Assembly (NCBI GenBank): GCA_937923945.1
Contig: CALDWC010000144.1
Location: 1-8,143 of the forward strand
DNA: 8,143 nucleotides
From: an uncultured Treponema sp.
GTDB lineage: Bacteria > Spirochaetota > Spirochaetia > Treponematales > Treponemataceae
Reading direction: 5' to 3'
The notes under the pieces are model-generated. The model searched no databases and was not told where the DNA came from. It saw only the letters and a program-made list of their open reading frames with translations. Below are positions 5,864 through 8,143 of this stretch, piece by piece. The translations under genes were made by a program, and so were the position numbers. Positions within the stretch are counted from its first letter, which is position 1; every line of letters begins with the position of its first letter.

Positions 5864-6580
5864 TTACCGTTTTAAAATTTTTTTTATCAAATAAAGTCTT
5901 TTATCTTCATAATGATTTTCATGAACTTCATATCCGCCGAACGCCTTTTTAAAATCATCAATACCGGAAGTTGCAGGATCATCAGTTCCCGCAATACCGC
6001 CCCAATCATAATTTTTTATATTCATTGATTTAAATCGAAGCATATCATCCCAATGCAAAAAGCGGTTTGCCCTTCCGACGAAATTTAAATCCAAATCCGT
6101 TTCTTTTCTGTTTACCGTTGCCGAATACAGCAAGCGCACTCGAGAAATACTTTTATCAATTAAATACAAATGCATCGCAAGTATCGGAGTGTTCACCGCT
6201 TTTACGGCAGTAGCAATGCTATATGGCTTCAATGTTTCGATGTTTTTTTTTGTTAAAGGATGTAAATTTTTGCTGGGTGCAAATTCATTAAAGAACGGAG
6301 CAAATTCGTCCAGAGAAACAACATCGGCACAGCAATTTTCACGGGCGGCTCTTTTTATTTTATATTTTGTATTCTTAGCAATTAAAGATAAAAGTTCACC
6401 TTCCGATTGAGTTAAGTCGGAAATCAGCGTCATAAATTTTTTTTCATGATAGTGTTCGGGCGCCTGTCCACGGTATTGCCGCAGACTGATAAAAGTAAAC
6501 GGTGAACGACGAGGAAGCGTGTGAGCGAACCAAATCCGCTTATACTGAAAAAACAATATTTTATTTACCATTTCAATCAT
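5864..6580 (-). CDS. FemAB/GNAT-like acyl or aminoacyl transferase
   Basis: The 238-aa protein resembles the FemAB / acetyltransferase-6 type of GNAT fold, which transfers an aminoacyl or acyl group onto cell-wall precursors or surface sugars. Two landmarks support this: KNTKYKIKRAAREN at 69-82, matching the helix with basic residues found in FemAB-like proteins, and FLHWDDMLRFKSMNIKNYDW at 174-193 followed by GGI, matching the C-terminal signature ending in a D-x-GG turn. IDDFKKAFGG at 207-216 fits the usual tail. It is shorter than Staphylococcus FemA (about 420 aa) and has a single GNAT-like unit, as seen in polysaccharide-cluster members. No signal peptide is visible. Start codons at 6580 and 6571 both lack a ribosome site; a -10 element ends 8 nt before 6580, so I chose that one. 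Family assignment is moderate; donor and acceptor are unknown. Confidence 0.7.
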   Translation of the reverse strand: MIEMVNKILFFQYKRIWFAHTLPRRSPFTFISLRQYRGQAPEHYHEKKFMTLISDLTQSEGELLSLIAKNTKYKIKRAARENCCADVVSLDEFAPFFNEFAPSKNLHPLTKKNIETLKPYSIATAVKAVNTPILAMHLYLIDKSISRVRLLYSATVNRKETDLDLNFVGRANRFLHWDDMLRFKSMNIKNYDWGGIAGTDDPATSGIDDFKKAFGGYEVHENHYEDKRLYLIKKILKR

Positions 6581-6588
6581 AGTTTTTT

Positions 6589-6617
6589 ATTGTAACAAAA
6601 ATGTAGAGAAAATGCAA
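6589..6617 (-). promoter_or_regulatory. Promoter abutting the FemAB-like gene start
   Basis: On the minus strand TTGCAT (6617-6612), 17 nt, then TACAAT (6594-6589) with TGT before it as an extended -10. Eight nt (AAAAAACT) separate it from the ATG at 6580, and there is no Shine-Dalgarno. Predicted transcript leader is about 0 to 3 nt. Confidence 0.55.
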
Positions 6618-6714
6618 TGAGAAAACTTTTTAGTTTAAAACAGCACTTCATTCTGCAATCAAATTCAAAAAATTGCCTCTGCAACGGCAAAAGTCGCGCA
6701 TATGCTGATAGTAA

Positions 6715-6999
6715 TCAACGACGCTCATACATTGTTCCATATTTTTCCCAATTATCCTCGATAAAAATATTTTTGTCTTTCAAATATATATTCAAGGCAT
6801 CGCCTTCCATCATATTTGCAATGACAATGTCATCAATATTTCTTGTTTCAAAAAAGGTTTTATTTGTAAAGGGATTTCGTGCATCCAAAATAATATTTTC
6901 AGTGGCAAGAAGCGGTACATCCCCATTTGTTCTAAACTCCATGTCTATGTGCAAGTTGCCGGTTTCATTAAAACCTTTTACCATCAGGTTTATCGGCAA
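6715..6999 (-). pseudogene. C-terminal fragment of a surface-polymer protein
   Basis: This 94-codon frame begins at a TTG inside a T8 run and has no ribosome site, yet it reads like conserved protein: VKGFNETGNLHIDMEFRTNG at residues 7-26, DVP at 27-29, RNPFTNKTF at 41-49 and KDKNIFIEDNWEKY at 74-87. From memory this order recalls the C-terminal end of large membrane sulfatase-like or phosphoglycerol-transferase-like surface-polymer proteins; that assignment is weak. The frame stays open upstream only to about 7038. Deleting one T from 6998-7005 would fuse it to the preceding fragment. Just past its stop another frame (6728-6648) encodes 26 residues with VDYYQHMRDF, possibly a third scrap. 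I treat it as a remnant. Confidence 0.5.
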
Positions 7000-7231
7000 A
7001 AAAAAGTTTAAGAGCCATGATACTATTTTTTTCTGATTCTAAGTATTTTTTCATAGCAAAGGCAGACTTGGTAAAGTCGGCGGCACCACGTATATTTCGC
7101 GAATAATAATATAGTACATTCGGTACACTACGATATGTTTTTATCCAATATGCGATGATGATAGCTTCAATAACGTCTTCCGCCATAATTGAATAAAAGT
7201 CATGCATTTCCGAAAAAGACTTTTTTAGCAC
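6968..7231 (-). pseudogene. Internal fragment of a family 2-type glycosyltransferase
   Basis: The 87-codon frame starts with GTG at 7231, two codons after the stop of the GT25 gene and in the same reading frame, with no ribosome site of its own. The peptide LKKSFSEMHDFYSIMAEDV at residues 2-20, followed by IIIAYWIKTYRSVPNVLYYY at 24-43, recalls the middle of GT2 enzymes, in which a conserved (A)ED (E18-D19 here) supplies the catalytic base region. The N-terminal nucleotide-sugar half with its DxD motif is missing, so it cannot be an active GT2. The frame dies shortly after a T8 run. It looks like the leftover of a glycosyltransferase gene removed by deletion. Confidence 0.55.
6998..7005. repeat. 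Homopolymer run (A8 on plus, T8 on minus)
   Basis: Eight consecutive T residues on the minus strand lie in the 32-nt overlap of the two fragment frames. With seven Ts the codons would read L-F-L-P-I-N-L-M-V-K and join both fragments into one frame of about 171 codons. Runs like this are slippage-prone, so phase variation, mutation in a dying gene or a sequencing error are all possible. Confidence 0.5.
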
Positions 7232-7234
7232 GAT

Positions 7235-8044
7235 TTATTCAATCCGCTTTTCAGGAAGTACGGAAAAAACAAACAATTCTACAAACCAGCTTATACGTCT
7301 GAGGACACCTTTTGTAATACGCAAAAATTCTTGCAAACATAAGTTTATAAAACAACATAGTGAACTGCTTTTTTTTAACTGTAAATATAATGAAGGTTGG
7401 TTTGACGCGCGATTATCAATTTCATCTATAATTGAATAAGAATCTTCTCTTTCATAATCAACTACAACAGGCTCCACGATATAAACATTAATAAATGAAG
7501 AGAATATGTACCAATCATCTGCCGTACATTTAACCGGAAAATTAAATGTATACAACCTTTTTGCGGCCTGCAAGTCGATCATATATCCGAAGGTGCCACG
7601 CCCTGAATTTTTAATTTGCCTGAGGCAATAGCAACTCATTATTTTTTTACCAAATAGCTTTTTGCGTATAAAAGCTCCGGAATGTCCAAGCATAAATACA
7701 TCATTATTCATCGGTATTTTTTGCAGTTCGGAAAGCACCGGATAAAAATCTTTTTTTAACAAAACATCATCTTCTAAAATTAACGCGCGTTCAATATGTT
7801 GATCAATCATTTTTTTATAAATTTTTAAATGACTTAACGCACAGCCAAGTTCACCTCGTTTTAATGCAGCTTTGTGAAACCGCTGCGCTTTTTCTTTATC
7901 ATATACTTCATCAAGGTTTTTGATTTCTTTACCGTAAACGGCAGGAAAAAATTCATATTCAATCGAAACCTCTTTTAAAAGCGTTTCCATATATTTTTTC
8001 CGTTCCGTTGAATGTGCTAAATTTACGACAAAAGTCTTTATCAT
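7235..8044 (-). CDS. Glycosyltransferase family 25 (LPS-type) protein
   Basis: The 269-aa protein has the landmarks of GT25, the family of bacterial galactosyl/glucosyl transferases acting on lipooligosaccharide. These are FVVNLAHSTER at residues 5-15, EYEFFPAVYG at 29-38, RGELGCALSHLKIY at 63-76, ALILEDDV at 87-94 (the metal/nucleotide-sugar EDD), GTFGYMIDLQAAKRL at 150-164 and TADDWYI at 174-180. It has no signal peptide and would work at the cytoplasmic face of the inner membrane. The last 45 residues are cysteine-rich, hydrophobic and basic, which may attach it to the membrane. Length is normal. The ATG at 8044 has no Shine-Dalgarno, and a promoter ends 8 nt before it. Downstream lie fragments of other glycan genes, so it sits at the head of a surface-carbohydrate cluster. 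Sugar and acceptor are unknown. Confidence 0.9.
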   Translation of the reverse strand: MIKTFVVNLAHSTERKKYMETLLKEVSIEYEFFPAVYGKEIKNLDEVYDKEKAQRFHKAALKRGELGCALSHLKIYKKMIDQHIERALILEDDVLLKKDFYPVLSELQKIPMNNDVFMLGHSGAFIRKKLFGKKIMSCYCLRQIKNSGRGTFGYMIDLQAAKRLYTFNFPVKCTADDWYIFSSFINVYIVEPVVVDYEREDSYSIIDEIDNRASNQPSLYLQLKKSSSLCCFINLCLQEFLRITKGVLRRISWFVELFVFSVLPEKRIE

Positions 8045-8052
8045 AAGTTATG

Positions 8053-8080
8053 AGTATATCCATTTTCTCGAAATAGTCAA
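8053..8080 (-). promoter_or_regulatory. Promoter abutting the GT25 start
   Basis: Minus-strand TTGACT (8080-8075), a 16-nt spacer and TATACT (8058-8053), then 8 nt to the ATG at 8044. There is no ribosome site in the gap. It is the clearest -35/-10 pair among the close-coupled promoters in this window and implies a leaderless or nearly leaderless mRNA. Confidence 0.65.
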
Positions 8081-8093
8081 TTCCTGTTTTCGC

Positions 8094-8122
8094 TTGACAT
8101 TCTTTATGTTTTTAACTATCGT
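8094..8122 (+). promoter_or_regulatory. Divergent promoter for the gene starting at 8131
   Basis: TTGACA (8094-8099) is a perfect -35; after 17 nt comes TATCGT (8117-8122). Eight nt later is ATG (8131), again without a ribosome site. Its -35 is 13 nt from the -35 of the GT25 promoter, so the two are back to back. Confidence 0.55.
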
Positions 8123-8130
8123 ATTCGGCT

Positions 8131-8143
8131 ATGGAAAAACTTT
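8131..8143 (+). CDS. Possible start of a plus-strand gene, cut by window end
   Basis: Only ATG GAA AAA CTT T (M-E-K-L) is inside the window. The call rests on the promoter 8 nt upstream with the same geometry as three other starts here. Nothing can be said about the product. Confidence 0.4.

Noticed and set aside
6617..7036. Plus-strand 139-codon frame
   Set aside because: It is antisense to the glycan-gene fragments, whose minus-strand peptides carry the recognisable motifs; its own sequence is low in complexity and has no ribosome site.
1..8143. CRISPR array, tRNA or rRNA genes, insertion sequence
   Set aside because: No regularly spaced direct repeats, no cloverleaf with a CCA-type end, no rRNA-like stretch and no transposase-like frame were seen on either strand.

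Overview
The window looks like chromosomal DNA from a host-associated spirochaete, most likely an oral-type Treponema. Evidence for this is moderate: a low-to-middling GC content, a lipoprotein with a relaxed spirochaete-style lipobox, a TrmB operon carrying a conserved-hypothetical partner, an OPT transporter, and a patchy AT-rich surface-glycan cluster. The genus is inferred from style; no marker gene is present to prove it.

Layout. Positions 1-406 hold no convincing gene but contain three inverted repeats in a row and a terminator-like hairpin with a T run; one hairpin belongs to a repeat found again at 5743-5815. Positions 407-2954 form a three-gene minus-strand operon: a 386-aa protein with a possible degenerate GHKL-ATPase-like C-terminus, then a small lipoprotein, then trmB (tRNA m7G46 methyltransferase). 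The first two genes overlap by 1 nt, and a good sigma70-type promoter lies at 2993-3021. A plus-strand OPT-family oligopeptide transporter (3117-4751) is transcribed divergently. Positions 4752-4961 are a convergent intergenic region packed with GC-rich, mutually competing hairpins.

Positions 4962-8044 are a minus-strand surface-glycan module: a GT25 glycosyltransferase (7235-8044), two broken glycan-gene fragments (6715-7231), a FemAB/GNAT-like acyl or aminoacyl transferase (5864-6580) and a DUF2334 NodB-fold deacetylase-like protein (4962-5687). A plausible joint role is building and decorating a cell-surface polysaccharide or glycolipid: GT25 adds sugar, the FemAB-like enzyme adds an acyl or aminoacyl group, and DUF2334 removes acyl groups. 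The right edge holds back-to-back promoters and the first codons of a further plus-strand gene.

The most unusual recurring signal is promoter architecture. At four start codons (3117 +, 6580 -, 8044 -, 8131 +) a -10 hexamer ends exactly 8 nt before the ATG, with a -35 element 16 or 17 nt further upstream and no Shine-Dalgarno. This suggests leaderless or nearly leaderless mRNAs. Other starts here (2954, 5687 and probably 1770) carry ordinary ribosome binding sites. I do not see a complete novel defence or mobile system in the window.
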